A stretch of DNA of 64,000 nt from positions 3,319,203 through 3,383,202 of the forward strand of contig NZ_CM011002.1 of NCBI RefSeq assembly GCF_000158095.2, read 5' to 3'. Source of the stretch: Roseibium alexandrii DFL-11 (GTDB lineage: Bacteria > Pseudomonadota > Alphaproteobacteria > Rhizobiales > Stappiaceae). A model generated the notes under the pieces. The model saw only the letters and a program-made list of their open reading frames with translations. It searched no databases and was not told where the DNA came from. A program made the position numbers and the translations under genes. The first letter of the stretch is position 1; every line of letters starts with the position of its first letter. Shown one piece after another: positions 54,837 to 64,000 of this stretch.

Positions 54837-55043
54837 ATGGCTGACTTGTCTCTCCCGCGCCCGGGCTGCTGCAAATGGGCAGAAGGCGACTCTGGAAACT
54901 ACACCTTTCCGTGCTCCAACCGGGTTGAGCCGGGCGTTTCTTACTGTGAAGATCATCGCTCCATTGTTTATATCCCGCCGGAAGAGCGCCGCCGCAACCG
55001 TTCCGGTGGCGGCATGAGCTTGTCCTTCCGCCGCGCGGCGTAA
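54837..55043 (+). CDS. Mini GcrA-like zinc protein
   Basis: A 68-residue protein whose Cys12-x13-Cys26-x10-Cys37-x2-His40 pattern with W-x-x-G-D (CKWAEGDSGNYTFPCS) and YCEDHRSIVYIPPEERRR resembles the C-terminal zinc-binding region of GcrA, the alphaproteobacterial cell-cycle regulator. The N-terminal helix-turn-helix of GcrA is absent, so it is not GcrA itself. RBS AAAGGA before the ATG; TATAGAAT lies 25 bases upstream. A 14-bp palindromic hairpin (54774-54787) precedes it and a terminator follows, so the gene is self-contained. Confidence 0.75.
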   Translation: MADLSLPRPGCCKWAEGDSGNYTFPCSNRVEPGVSYCEDHRSIVYIPPEERRRNRSGGGMSLSFRRAA

Positions 55044-55097
55044 AACTTCAGCTGCTTGTCAACAAAAGCAGTTTACCGTGGATCATCCACGCGCCTC

Positions 55098-55123
55098 AAA
55101 CCCGGCCTCAGGCCGGGTTTTTT
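55098..55123 (+). terminator. Terminator of the mini GcrA-like gene
   Basis: AAACCCGGCC-tca-GGCCGGGTTT perfect stem followed by TTTG. Confidence 0.92.
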
Positions 55124-55129
55124 GTTGGC

Positions 55130-55358
55130 GTATCCTGTTATTCTTAACGATCAAACACTGCGCTATTACGTATAGTAATACGTATATTTTACAAGTTCAA
55201 TCTAATTACCCCTAGGTCATTCATCGATATATACTACTATCCGCGTCTTGTTATTTCATTTTTAGATATTTTTTATTCAATTATTGGAGCTAATTAAGAG
55301 TTTCTTTTTAAGCAGCCGGTATTTTTTCGCCTACTAGATTTGTTGTTGAACAACCCAG
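55130..55358. other. AT-rich regulatory gap before the diguanylate cyclase
   Basis: About 230 bases of strikingly AT-rich DNA in a GC-rich window, with TATTAC-gtata-GTAATA (55164-55180), two TACGTA hexamers and GTTGTTgAACAAC (55342-55354). No gene is seen; it probably contains the promoter of the gene at 55359 and nucleoid-protein sites. Confidence 0.55.
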
Positions 55359-57992
55359 ATGACGGGCTGGATGAGATTACACCTGGTTGAAAATGAACAG
55401 GAACGCCTCGACGCTCTGCACGCACTGCAGGTCGTGGGCTCCGAGCGTTTGCCGGAATATGATGCGGTGGTGGAAGCCGTTGCAGCCATCTTCGATTGCC
55501 CCATCGCATTGATTTCCCTGGTGGATGAGCGAGACCAATGGTTCAAGGCCGCTTGCGGCGTTGATATTGAAGGCACCTCAAGAGAAGTCTCCATCTGCCA
55601 GCATGCCCTTTCAGCTGATGACCTGTTTGTCGTTCCAGACACACTGAGCGACGAAAGATTTTGCGACAATCCACTTGTTATGGGCGAGCCGAACATCCGT
55701 TTCTATGCCGGTTGCCCTCTCAGCCTGGATGGGAAAAACAGGCTCGGCACTCTCTGCGTCATCGACCAAAGACCACGCAAGCCGGCCCGACAACAGTTGC
55801 ACCAATTGCGGCGTATGGGCCGGGTGGTCGAGGGGCTTCTGAAATCTCATCAGGCAAACGTAGAAAAAGAAGCAGCGCTTGCGCGCGCAGAAGCAGAACA
55901 TGAAGAGGCCGTTGGCAAAGGCCGGCTGCTTGAGGAAATTGCCGCAGTATCGGGCGTTGGCGGCTGGGAGTTGTGCATGAACTCTCAAAAGCTGACATGG
56001 ACGCGGAAGACTCACGAGATCCATGACGTATCAGACGACTATGTCCCGAACGTCGAAACAGCCATTGACTTCTATGCGCCTGAGGCCCGGGGGCCAATCA
56101 CCAGGGCGGTTGCTCGTGGTATTGAGCAAGGCCGCGGCTGGGATGCGGAACTGCCCCTGGTAACCGCCAAAGGCCGCCAAATCTGGGTGCGTGCCGTGGG
56201 ACGCCCGATCGAAAAGGACGGGGAAACCATCAAGCTTGTTGGCGCATTTCAGGACGTAACTGAGCGGAAACAGGTTGAACAAGCGGTCCGCGAATCGGAA
56301 GCCGCACACCGGACGACGCTTGAGACCCTCAGTGAAGGTGTCTTGGTGCTGACCCGATCCGGCGTCATCCAGTCCTGCAATCCAGCTGGCGCGAAACTGC
56401 TTGATTCAACAACCGAGCGTCTCGTCGGCCGAAACGTCAAAGATCTCACAGTCGCTGTCATTTGTGACCTCGGGGTAACACACCAGGAAGTTAATACGCT
56501 CGAACTGGCGGCAGAAGATCCGCTCCTCGTCTGCGATGCCACGGCTGAACTCAAACACAGTGGAAAAGCCGCTTCCCGATGGTTGCGGGTCAATGCGCGA
56601 CCCATTGCACAAGGCGGCGAATACGCCCTTGATGGGGTCGTCGTTTCACTGACCGACATCACGGAAACCAAACGCCAGGCGAATACGCTTCAAGTCATTT
56701 TCGACAATTTCCCGGGCGGTGTGGCGCATTACAGCGATAACTTCCAGCTAGCATCTTACAACGACGAGTTCGGCAAACTGCTCGGTTATCCCACCGACAT
56801 GCTGCGGCAAAAACTACACATATTGGATTATCTCAAGTTTTCGGCCGAACGCGGAGACTACGGGCCAGGCGATCCAGAAGAGCTGGCTTTGGAGAAGTTT
56901 AGATTGAACTCTCCAACCAAAGCTTACAGCTATGAGCGGCACAACGCCGATGGTCGATACCTGGAAGTCCGGTACACACCGTTACCGGCTGGCGGGTCTA
57001 TCTTCAATTTCTTTGACGTTACAGAGCGCAAGGAAATGGAGCAAACGCTGGCCGAAAGCGAACGTCTGGCGCGAGACCGGCTAGCGGAGCTTGAAGCGGT
57101 CCTCGGCAATATGCGGCAAGGCGTGAGCGTGTTCGACAAAGACGGCAAGCTCATCTTGTGGAACCAACAATACCTGGACATCTTCCGAAAGCCTTATGGG
57201 GAAGTGCGTGAAGGTGTCAGCCTGATTGATTTGCTGCGGGCAGAAAAAGCGCGTGGCGATTTCGACGGCGACGTCGAAGAACACTACAATGCGCTTTATG
57301 AAAAACTGTCCCGCGGCGAAGTCGTCCGTACGAAATTCACGCATCCGGACGGCAAGGTGATCGGGGTGGTCCATGCCCCACTGCCGGACGGCGGATGGAT
57401 CGGGACCCATGAAGATATCACCTTACGTGAAGAAACTGCTGCGCGCATTACCCATGCTGCCCACCACGACGACCTAACGGGTCTCGCTAACCGCGCACTC
57501 TTCACGGCACGTCTTCAAGAAGCCCTGCTCGATGCCCAGATGCAGGGGACGGGCGGGCATCTGTTGCTCCTGGATCTGGACCGCTTCAAACCCGTCAACG
57601 ACACCTTCGGGCACGACGTCGGGGACGAGCTGCTGTGTCAAGTTGCTCAAAGGTTCAAAGAATGCGTGCGAGCAACAGACCTTGTTGCGCGCATTGGCGG
57701 GGACGAGTTTGCGATTATTCTGCAAGGCGGCGGACCAGGCGAGCCTTGGGTGACGGAGATTGCGGAACGGCTTGTGGCCGCACTCAATCAGACGTTCGAT
57801 GTCTTTGCCCATAAGGTTTCGATCGGGATCAGCATCGGTATTTCTTATATTGGTGCAGACGCCGCATCCATTGAATCCCTGCAGAAAAAAGCTGACATCG
57901 CGCTCTATGAAGTCAAGCAGAACGGGCGCAATGGCTTCCGCTTCTATGAGGCTGGACGCGCCCACAGGGTTATCCGCGGCGGCGCGGCTTAA
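55359..57992 (+). CDS. GAF/PAS diguanylate cyclase
   Basis: An 877-residue soluble sensor making c-di-GMP. An N-terminal GAF domain (VVEAVAAIFDCPIALISLVD... FYAGCPLSLDG, quoted in part) is followed by PAS domains at about 195-310, 315-440, 440-560 and 570-690, each ending in an FxDVTE-type segment, then a GGDEF domain (from ~700). The active site IGGDEFAII is intact and RATD precedes it by five residues, an intact inhibitory (I) site. No EAL domain. The start could also be four codons later. Divergent partners are absent; it converges on atpC. Confidence 0.92.
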   Translation: MTGWMRLHLVENEQERLDALHALQVVGSERLPEYDAVVEAVAAIFDCPIALISLVDERDQWFKAACGVDIEGTSREVSICQHALSADDLFVVPDTLSDERFCDNPLVMGEPNIRFYAGCPLSLDGKNRLGTLCVIDQRPRKPARQQLHQLRRMGRVVEGLLKSHQANVEKEAALARAEAEHEEAVGKGRLLEEIAAVSGVGGWELCMNSQKLTWTRKTHEIHDVSDDYVPNVETAIDFYAPEARGPITRAVARGIEQGRGWDAELPLVTAKGRQIWVRAVGRPIEKDGETIKLVGAFQDVTERKQVEQAVRESEAAHRTTLETLSEGVLVLTRSGVIQSCNPAGAKLLDSTTERLVGRNVKDLTVAVICDLGVTHQEVNTLELAAEDPLLVCDATAELKHSGKAASRWLRVNARPIAQGGEYALDGVVVSLTDITETKRQANTLQVIFDNFPGGVAHYSDNFQLASYNDEFGKLLGYPTDMLRQKLHILDYLKFSAERGDYGPGDPEELALEKFRLNSPTKAYSYERHNADGRYLEVRYTPLPAGGSIFNFFDVTERKEMEQTLAESERLARDRLAELEAVLGNMRQGVSVFDKDGKLILWNQQYLDIFRKPYGEVREGVSLIDLLRAEKARGDFDGDVEEHYNALYEKLSRGEVVRTKFTHPDGKVIGVVHAPLPDGGWIGTHEDITLREETAARITHAAHHDDLTGLANRALFTARLQEALLDAQMQGTGGHLLLLDLDRFKPVNDTFGHDVGDELLCQVAQRFKECVRATDLVARIGGDEFAIILQGGGPGEPWVTEIAERLVAALNQTFDVFAHKVSIGISIGISYIGADAASIESLQKKADIALYEVKQNGRNGFRFYEAGRAHRVIRGGAA

Positions 57993-58032
57993 TCGAAACG
58001 TCGCAAGACGCTTTTGATCTCAAGCAAACGAC

Positions 58033-58063
58033 AAAAACGCGATCCAATCTGGACCGCGTTTTC
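58033..58063. terminator. Bidirectional terminator between cyclase and atpC
   Basis: AAAACGCG / CGCGTTTT stem with an inner TCC/GGA, A-run on one side and T-run on the other, between the two convergent genes. Confidence 0.85.
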
Positions 58064-58088
58064 AGAATGCAGATCTAAGTCTCGCTGA

Positions 58089-58496
58089 TTAGGCGGCCTT
58101 GAGAGCTTCTGCAACATCCTTCAGCTGAGACAGTGTCATTTCTGCCTTCTGCTTGGTGTCGTCGTCTTTCGCGTCAGCCACATCTTCCTCGGCGTTTTTG
58201 ATCGCCTGAGCCAGTTGGTCTTCGCTGATTTCAGAGACCGGGATCGCCTGCTCAGCCAAGACGGTCAGACCGCCTGGAGCAATGTCGGCAAACCCACCGC
58301 GCACGAAATACTCATCCCAGGATCCCGCATCTGTGCGGACTTTCAGGATACCCGGCTTGATGGTGGACATAAACGGGCTGTGGTTCTTCAGAACGCCAAA
58401 CTCGCCTTCGGTGCCTGGCACAACGACCTCGGCAACCTGTTCGGACAGGAGCTGGCGCTCCGGCGAGACCAACTCAAACTGGAAAAGTTCAGCCAT
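58089..58496 (-). CDS. atpC: ATP synthase F1 epsilon subunit
   Basis: A 135-residue F1 central-stalk subunit and regulator of rotation. The beta-sandwich begins [16 protein letters not shown] and includes [19 protein letters not shown]; a short helical C-terminus ([23 protein letters not shown]) follows. Last gene of atpHAGDC; a hairpin with a T-run precedes it. Confidence 0.95.
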   Translation of the reverse strand: MAELFQFELVSPERQLLSEQVAEVVVPGTEGEFGVLKNHSPFMSTIKPGILKVRTDAGSWDEYFVRGGFADIAPGGLTVLAEQAIPVSEISEDQLAQAIKNAEEDVADAKDDDTKQKAEMTLSQLKDVAEALKAA

Positions 58497-58552
58497 TTGG
58501 CGTCTTCCTTGTCAGTCATCGGTTCAGATGGCAGGCAGAAGGCCGGGCCATC

Positions 58553-58589
58553 AAACAAGAGAAAACCGGACGCCGTATTCCGGCGTCCG
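58553..58589 (-). terminator. Terminator-like hairpin between atpD and atpC
   Basis: Leftward: CGGACGCCG-gaata-CGGCGTCCG stem followed by GTTTTCTCTTGTTT. Placed after the atpD stop and before atpC, it would reduce readthrough to epsilon or protect the atpD 3' end. Confidence 0.7.
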
Positions 58590-58599
58590 ATCCAATGCC

Positions 58600-60054
<1,455 letters not shown>

Positions 60055-60061
60055 TCAACCG

Positions 60062-60081
60062 GCTTTCATTACAATGAAAGC
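60062..60081 (-). repeat. Hairpin A in the atpG-atpD gap
   Basis: GCTTTCATT-ac-AATGAAAGC perfect 9-bp stem, 38 bases upstream of the atpD start. Confidence 0.7.
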
Positions 60082-60112
60082 TGATAAGTTGATCGACTTT
60101 AATACTGTTCAG

Positions 60113-60142
60113 GCGAACCGCGCCCAGCAGGGCGCGGTTCGC
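60113..60142 (-). repeat. Hairpin B abutting the atpG stop
   Basis: GCGAACCGCGCCC-agca-GGGCGCGGTTCGC, a perfect 13-bp GC-rich stem starting one base past the atpG stop. No T-run, so probably RNA processing/stability or pausing rather than termination. Confidence 0.75.
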
Positions 60143-60143
60143 T

Positions 60144-61028
60144 CTAGAGCGCTTCCGCGCCCGAGATAATTTCAATCAATTCGGTCGTAATCTGAGCCTG
60201 ACGCTGGCGGTTGTACTTGATCGTCAGCTTGTCGATCATGTCCCCGGCATTGCGCGTCGCGTTGTCCATTGCGGACATACGAGCGCCCTGCTCAGAAGCA
60301 GCGTTTTCCAGGAGCGCCCGGAAAACCTGAATGGAGATGTTCCGCGGCAAAAGATCAGCAAGGATCTCAGCCTCATCCGGCTCATACTCATAGACCGCGC
60401 TTGCACCACCTTCATCCGTGCCTTCGCTTGCCTCAAAGTGGGCCGGGATCAACTGCTGGGCAGTCGGAACCTGAGCGATAACGGATTGGAAGGTCGCGTA
60501 GAACAATGTGCAGACGTCGAACTCACCATTTTCATACATGGAGAGAATTTTGCGCCCGATTTCATCCGCATTGGAGAATCCGACATTTTTGACGCCGCGC
60601 AGCTCGATGGTTTCGATCACATGCTGGCCAAGGTCGCGCTTGATCGCGTCAAAGCCTTTCTTGCCCACACACAGGATCTTGACCGTCTTGCCCTGGCCGA
60701 TCAGGCTTTTGGCCTTCTCGCGTGCCAGCTTGGCAATGTTGGTGTTGAAGCCCCCGCACAGACCGCGTTCGGCGGTTGCAACGACCAAGAGATGGACCTG
60801 GTCATTGCCCGTTCCGGACATCAGCTTCGGAGCGTCGTCGCGGCCTTCGAAAGCCACGGCGAGGTTGGCCAGCACGCTCTCCATGCGTTCCGCATAGGGA
60901 CGCGCGGCCTCCGCGGCTTCCTGGGCACGACGCAGTTTCGCCGCGGCCACCATCTGCATGGCCTTGGTGATCTTCTGCGTCGCCTTTACGGAAGCGATGC
61001 GGTTTCGTAAGTCCTTCAGGCTCGGCAT
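60144..61028 (-). CDS. atpG: ATP synthase F1 gamma subunit
   Basis: A 294-residue central shaft. N-terminal helix [36 protein letters not shown] (quoted in part), the GLCGGFN segment and the C-terminal helix [21 protein letters not shown] are the family hallmarks. Between atpA and atpD on the same strand. Confidence 0.96.
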   Translation of the reverse strand: MPSLKDLRNRIASVKATQKITKAMQMVAAAKLRRAQEAAEAARPYAERMESVLANLAVAFEGRDDAPKLMSGTGNDQVHLLVVATAERGLCGGFNTNIAKLAREKAKSLIGQGKTVKILCVGKKGFDAIKRDLGQHVIETIELRGVKNVGFSNADEIGRKILSMYENGEFDVCTLFYATFQSVIAQVPTAQQLIPAHFEASEGTDEGGASAVYEYEPDEAEILADLLPRNISIQVFRALLENAASEQGARMSAMDNATRNAGDMIDKLTIKYNRQRQAQITTELIEIISGAEAL

Positions 61029-61061
61029 GGCCGCCCCTGCTCCTTATCCCGGCGTGTGGTC

Positions 61062-62591
61062 TTAGGCGAAGTTCTTAGCGAACGCGTCAAGCGCAGCTTT
61101 CAGCTTGCCAGTGAGGTCGTCGTCGAGGGCTTTCTTTTCCCAGATCGCGTCGAGCAGTTCCTTGTGCTCGCCACGCAGGAACAGAAGCAGGCCTTCTTCA
61201 AATTCCTTCACACGGTCAACCGGATGATTGTCGAGGTATCCGTTCACGCCAGCGTAGATCACGGCAACTTGCTCTTCGGTCTTCAGCGGCGAGAACTGCG
61301 GCTGTTTCAGAAGTTCGGTCAAACGTGCACCACGGTTCAAAAGGCGCTGAGTGGTGGCATCAAGGTCGGAGCCGAACTGCGCGAACGCAGCCATCTCGCG
61401 GTACTGAGCCAGCTCACCCTTAATCGGGCCAGCAACCTGCTTCATCGCCTTGATCTGAGCGGAGGAACCCACGCGGGAAACCGACAGACCAACGTTCACG
61501 GCCGGGCGGATGCCCTGATAGAACAGGTCCGTTTCCAGGAAGATCTGACCGTCGGTGATCGAGATCACGTTGGTCGGAATAAACGCGGACACGTCGTTGC
61601 CCTGGGTTTCAATGACCGGAAGTGCGGTCAAAGAGCCCTTGCCGTGATCTTCGTTCAACTTCGCAGCACGCTCCAGAAGACGGGAGTGCAGGTAGAAAAC
61701 GTCACCCGGGAATGCTTCACGTCCTGGCGGGCGGCGCAGAAGCAGAGACATCTGACGGTACGCAACAGCCTGCTTGGTCAGATCGTCGTAACCGATCACC
61801 GCATGCATGCCGTTATCGCGAAAGAACTCACCCATTGCGCAGCCAGCAAACGGCGCCAAGAACTGCAGCGGAGCAGCTTCGGATGCGGTCGCGGCGATGA
61901 CGATGGAGTATTCCAGAGCGCCGTTGTCTTCCAGTGTCTTGACGAACTGGGCAACGGTAGAACGCTTCTGACCAACTGCAACGTAGATGCAGTACAGTTT
62001 TGCATCTTCGTCGTTGCCCGCATGCAGCGGCTTCTGGTTCAAGAAGGTGTCGAGGATAATTGCGGTCTTACCGGTTTGACGGTCACCAATGACGAGCTCG
62101 CGCTGACCACGGCCAACCGGGATCAGGGCGTCAATGGCTTTCAGGCCCGTGGACATCGGCTCGTGCACGGACTTACGCGGCAGAATGCCTGGCGCTTTAA
62201 CGTCCACACGGCGCTTCTCAGTGGCTTCGATCGGGCCTTTACCATCGATCGGATTGCCGAGCGCATCGACAACGCGGCCAAGAAGACCTTTACCGACCGG
62301 AACTTCCACGATGGCGCCGGTCCGTTTAACGGTGTCGCCTTCTTTAATGTCGCGGTCAGAACCGAAGATAACGACACCGACGTTGTCGGATTCCAGGTTC
62401 AGGGCCATGCCCTTGATCCCACCCGGGAATTCGACCATCTCACCAGCCTGGACTTTGTCCAGACCATAAACACGGGCGATACCGTCACCGACGGAGAGCA
62501 CCTGACCAACTTCAGAAACTTCGGCTTCTTGGCCAAAGCTCTTGATCTGGTCCTTGAGGATTGCGGAGATTTCCGCGGCCCGAATATCCAT
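61062..62591 (-). CDS. atpA: ATP synthase F1 alpha subunit
   Basis: A 509-residue non-catalytic nucleotide-binding subunit. P-loop [11 protein letters not shown], Arg finger segment [13 protein letters not shown] and the [23 protein letters not shown] block (quoted in part) are present. Its ATG overlaps the atpH stop by one base. Confidence 0.97.
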   Translation of the reverse strand: MDIRAAEISAILKDQIKSFGQEAEVSEVGQVLSVGDGIARVYGLDKVQAGEMVEFPGGIKGMALNLESDNVGVVIFGSDRDIKEGDTVKRTGAIVEVPVGKGLLGRVVDALGNPIDGKGPIEATEKRRVDVKAPGILPRKSVHEPMSTGLKAIDALIPVGRGQRELVIGDRQTGKTAIILDTFLNQKPLHAGNDEDAKLYCIYVAVGQKRSTVAQFVKTLEDNGALEYSIVIAATASEAAPLQFLAPFAGCAMGEFFRDNGMHAVIGYDDLTKQAVAYRQMSLLLRRPPGREAFPGDVFYLHSRLLERAAKLNEDHGKGSLTALPVIETQGNDVSAFIPTNVISITDGQIFLETDLFYQGIRPAVNVGLSVSRVGSSAQIKAMKQVAGPIKGELAQYREMAAFAQFGSDLDATTQRLLNRGARLTELLKQPQFSPLKTEEQVAVIYAGVNGYLDNHPVDRVKEFEEGLLLFLRGEHKELLDAIWEKKALDDDLTGKLKAALDAFAKNFA

Positions 62592-63151
62592 CAGCCGACC
62601 TCTTTCATCGCGAACTTGAGTGAATTGAGCTTGGTACGCAGCGACGTATCGATCATGCGGGACCCGACTTTGACCACGAGGCCGCCGATCAGGGCAGGAT
62701 CAACCTTAGCTGCGATGTTTACGGATTTGCCCGTGGAAGCAGAGAGAGCTTCTTTCAGGGCAGCGACATGTTCGTCGGACAGAGCAGCGGCAGAAACCAC
62801 TTCAGCTGTTTCCTCGCCGCGCTTTTCTGCAAGCAGGGCGCGGAAAGACTTGATCATGTCGGGAAGGACGAAGAGGCGCCGGTTACGGGCTGCCAGCTTC
62901 ACGAAATTTGCGGCCAGGCCTTTGATGCCAGCCTTGTCGAGAAGTGCTGCGAGCGCTGCAAGCTGCTCTTCAGCACTGAATGCCGGGCTTTTCACAAGAC
63001 GGACGAGATCTTCGCTTTCGGAAAGCATGCCTTCAAAAGCAGTCAGATCCCGTTCCACGTCAGCCGTTACGCCGTCGCCTTCAGCTAGGTCGAGAAGGGC
63101 GGACGCATAACGCTGTGCCACGCCGGATACGAGAGATACGTTGTCAGTCAC
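62591..63151 (-). CDS. atpH: ATP synthase F1 delta subunit
   Basis: A 186-residue peripheral-stalk subunit (OSCP homologue). [14 protein letters not shown] at the N-terminus and [27 protein letters not shown] (quoted in part) near the C-terminus are family signatures. GTG start. First gene of the F1 operon; the Fo genes are elsewhere, as in other alphaproteobacteria. Confidence 0.95.
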   Translation of the reverse strand: MTDNVSLVSGVAQRYASALLDLAEGDGVTADVERDLTAFEGMLSESEDLVRLVKSPAFSAEEQLAALAALLDKAGIKGLAANFVKLAARNRRLFVLPDMIKSFRALLAEKRGEETAEVVSAAALSDEHVAALKEALSASTGKSVNIAAKVDPALIGGLVVKVGSRMIDTSLRTKLNSLKFAMKEVG

Positions 63152-63486
63152 CAGGTCCGTGCTCTCTGACGTTTTTCATGTCCGCAAAACGGCTAGCGTC
63201 CGCAAGACATTGAAAAAATGAATGATTTCAAGGTCAGAAGGTATGACGGTTAAACCGTTCCCCCAAAGCCGCGCCTCAATTAGCACAGGGTTTCCCAGTG
63301 TGCAACGCCGCGCGGAGCCTGTTCTTGCCGATTCAATGGTGTTTTTTACCCATCCGCGGCAAAAAGCCTTGCAGATCAATGTGTCACCGGCCGTATAAAC
63401 CTTTAGACGGTGGCCATTTTTGAGACCGTGTTTGCGGCTCTTCGCATTGCGGGTCTACCACGAAAGATCAACACGCCCTACGATGG
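63152..63486. other. Non-coding gap upstream of atpH
   Basis: About 335 bases without a gene. A leftward promoter candidate is TTGCAC (63300-63305), 17 bp, TAATTG (63277-63282), a weak match. An imperfect inverted repeat (CCGT-TAAA / TTTA-ACGG) lies near 63390-63409. Confidence 0.4.
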
Positions 63487-63837
63487 CTAAGTCTCCAGCA
63501 GGGGTTCAAAACCGCCGAAGATCATCCGCTTCAGACTAAACACCTCATCCGCATTGGGCATGATTTCGCCCCATCTCGGATCTTCTTCCATCTTTCCCAT
63601 CGCAGCATCGGCAGTCGTTTTGTCGGGCCAAATGATCCACGAGAAGACAACAGTTTCATCCGGCGCTTTTTTTACAGCCATCGGAAAGGACGTCACTTCA
63701 CCATCCGGCACGTCGGTTCCCCAAGCTTCACACGAACTCACTGCGCCATATTCCTTGAACAGCGCCCACGACTTTTCTGCGATCACAGCGTAGTCGGCTT
63801 TTTTGGTGGTTTTTACGGGTGCGAGAAACCGTTGCAC
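63487..63837 (-). CDS. DUF1428 family protein
   Basis: A 116-residue dimeric-barrel-like protein of DUF1428, function unknown: AEKSWALFKEYGAVSSCEAWG, VVFSWIIWPDKTTADAAMGKM and MIFGGFEPLLE are the family blocks (quoted in part). The family normally begins M-x-Y-V-x-G-F; here the reading frame gives K-S-Y-V-Q-R-F, with AAG where ATG is expected and an ideal GGAGG seven bases before it. Translation may therefore start at the following GTG (63837). Confidence 0.8.
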   Translation of the reverse strand: MQRFLAPVKTTKKADYAVIAEKSWALFKEYGAVSSCEAWGTDVPDGEVTSFPMAVKKAPDETVVFSWIIWPDKTTADAAMGKMEEDPRWGEIMPNADEVFSLKRMIFGGFEPLLET

Positions 63838-63933
63838 ATATGACTTGAGGAAACCTCCCTTGTTAGAATCGGAAGTCTCTCATGATGAGACGAGAAAACA
63901 AGCAGACCTTACAAAAGGCGGCGGTACACCCGT

Positions 63934-64000
63934 TATAAAAAATGCTGCGGGTCAATATCGATCTGAACGCGAAGGCCTTTCGTCGGCTTCGGGCCGCTTG
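63934..64000 (-). CDS. priA: 3' end of priA (partial, runs off the window)
   Basis: The last 22 codons of a leftward gene, ending GLRVQIDIDPQHFL, which matches the C-terminus of the PriA replication-restart helicase (V-D-I-D-P-x-x-F-L). The rest lies beyond the right edge. Confidence 0.7.

Noticed and set aside
61056..63110. A 684-codon open frame on the opposite strand of atpA-atpH
   Set aside because: It exactly shadows two certain genes, its product has no family resemblance, and long antisense frames arise from the GC-rich codon use here.

Overview
The window reads as one contiguous stretch of chromosome from an alphaproteobacterium, most likely order Hyphomicrobiales (Rhizobiales) and plausibly a Stappiaceae/Roseibium-type marine member. 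The order is inferred from the ChvI-ChvG-HprK-EIIA(Man)-HPr cluster facing pckA, the short HPr kinase, the CP4-like AroA, the FYDLN-acid and DUF1150 proteins, AddAB in place of RecBCD, and the gene content in general. The family guess is softer. No CRISPR array, insertion sequence or phage block was seen. Both edges cut through other DNA: the left edge lies just before a TPR gene and the right edge cuts priA.

Layout. 0-8.5 kb: accessory housekeeping genes (TTC38-type TPR protein, OpgC, heat-shock Hsp20-DUF1150 pair with an RNA thermometer, YjbR, MFS transporter, GH25 lysozyme, AlkC glycosylase, a periplasmic binding-like protein). 8.6-13 kb: ugpBAEC glycerol-3-phosphate ABC transporter with a probable Pho box. 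13.4-18.8 kb: YqaA, tRNA-Ala(GGC), FYDLN protein, then aroA-cmk-rpsA. 18.8-26.9 kb: Tat-exported 5'-nucleotidase, FKBP, sppA-ihfB-lapA-ornithine cyclodeaminase-like, a tiny 30-residue membrane ORF, VOC protein, TRIC channel, grpE, trxA. 26.9-38.4 kb: leftward operon of PAS histidine kinase, TsaE-AmgK fusion, MurU-like transferase, addB, addA. 38.6-47.9 kb: ahcY, cfa-like methyltransferase, ptsH, EIIA, hprK, chvG, chvI, and divergent pckA.

47.9-51.2 kb holds the most unusual content: a compact four-gene leftward cluster made of a 72-residue peptide ending in two W-x-K/R triplets and Cys, a radical SAM/SPASM maturase, an LpxL-like acyltransferase-fold protein lacking the usual HX4D/E acid, and a small P-loop kinase-like protein. 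It looks like a ribosomally made, post-translationally modified peptide (RiPP) locus, probably of the cyclophane type, with an unusual acyltransferase/kinase pair and no visible transporter or peptidase. It has its own sigma-70-like promoter and strong ribosome binding site.

51.2-54.6 kb is a molybdenum-cofactor maturation operon (XdhC split over two genes with a LysE/RhtB exporter between them, then a MoeA-like/MocA-like fusion). It is followed by a mini GcrA-like zinc protein, an AT-rich gap, a GAF/PAS/GGDEF diguanylate cyclase, the F1 part of ATP synthase (atpHAGDC, with structured intercistronic RNA), a DUF1428 protein and the 3' end of priA.

Functional links: the ChvG/ChvI and HPr kinase genes form one block facing pckA, suggesting coupling of envelope/acid sensing, PTS phospho-signalling and gluconeogenesis. 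AmgK and MurU form a cell-wall sugar recycling pair. AddA and AddB form the recombination helicase-nuclease.
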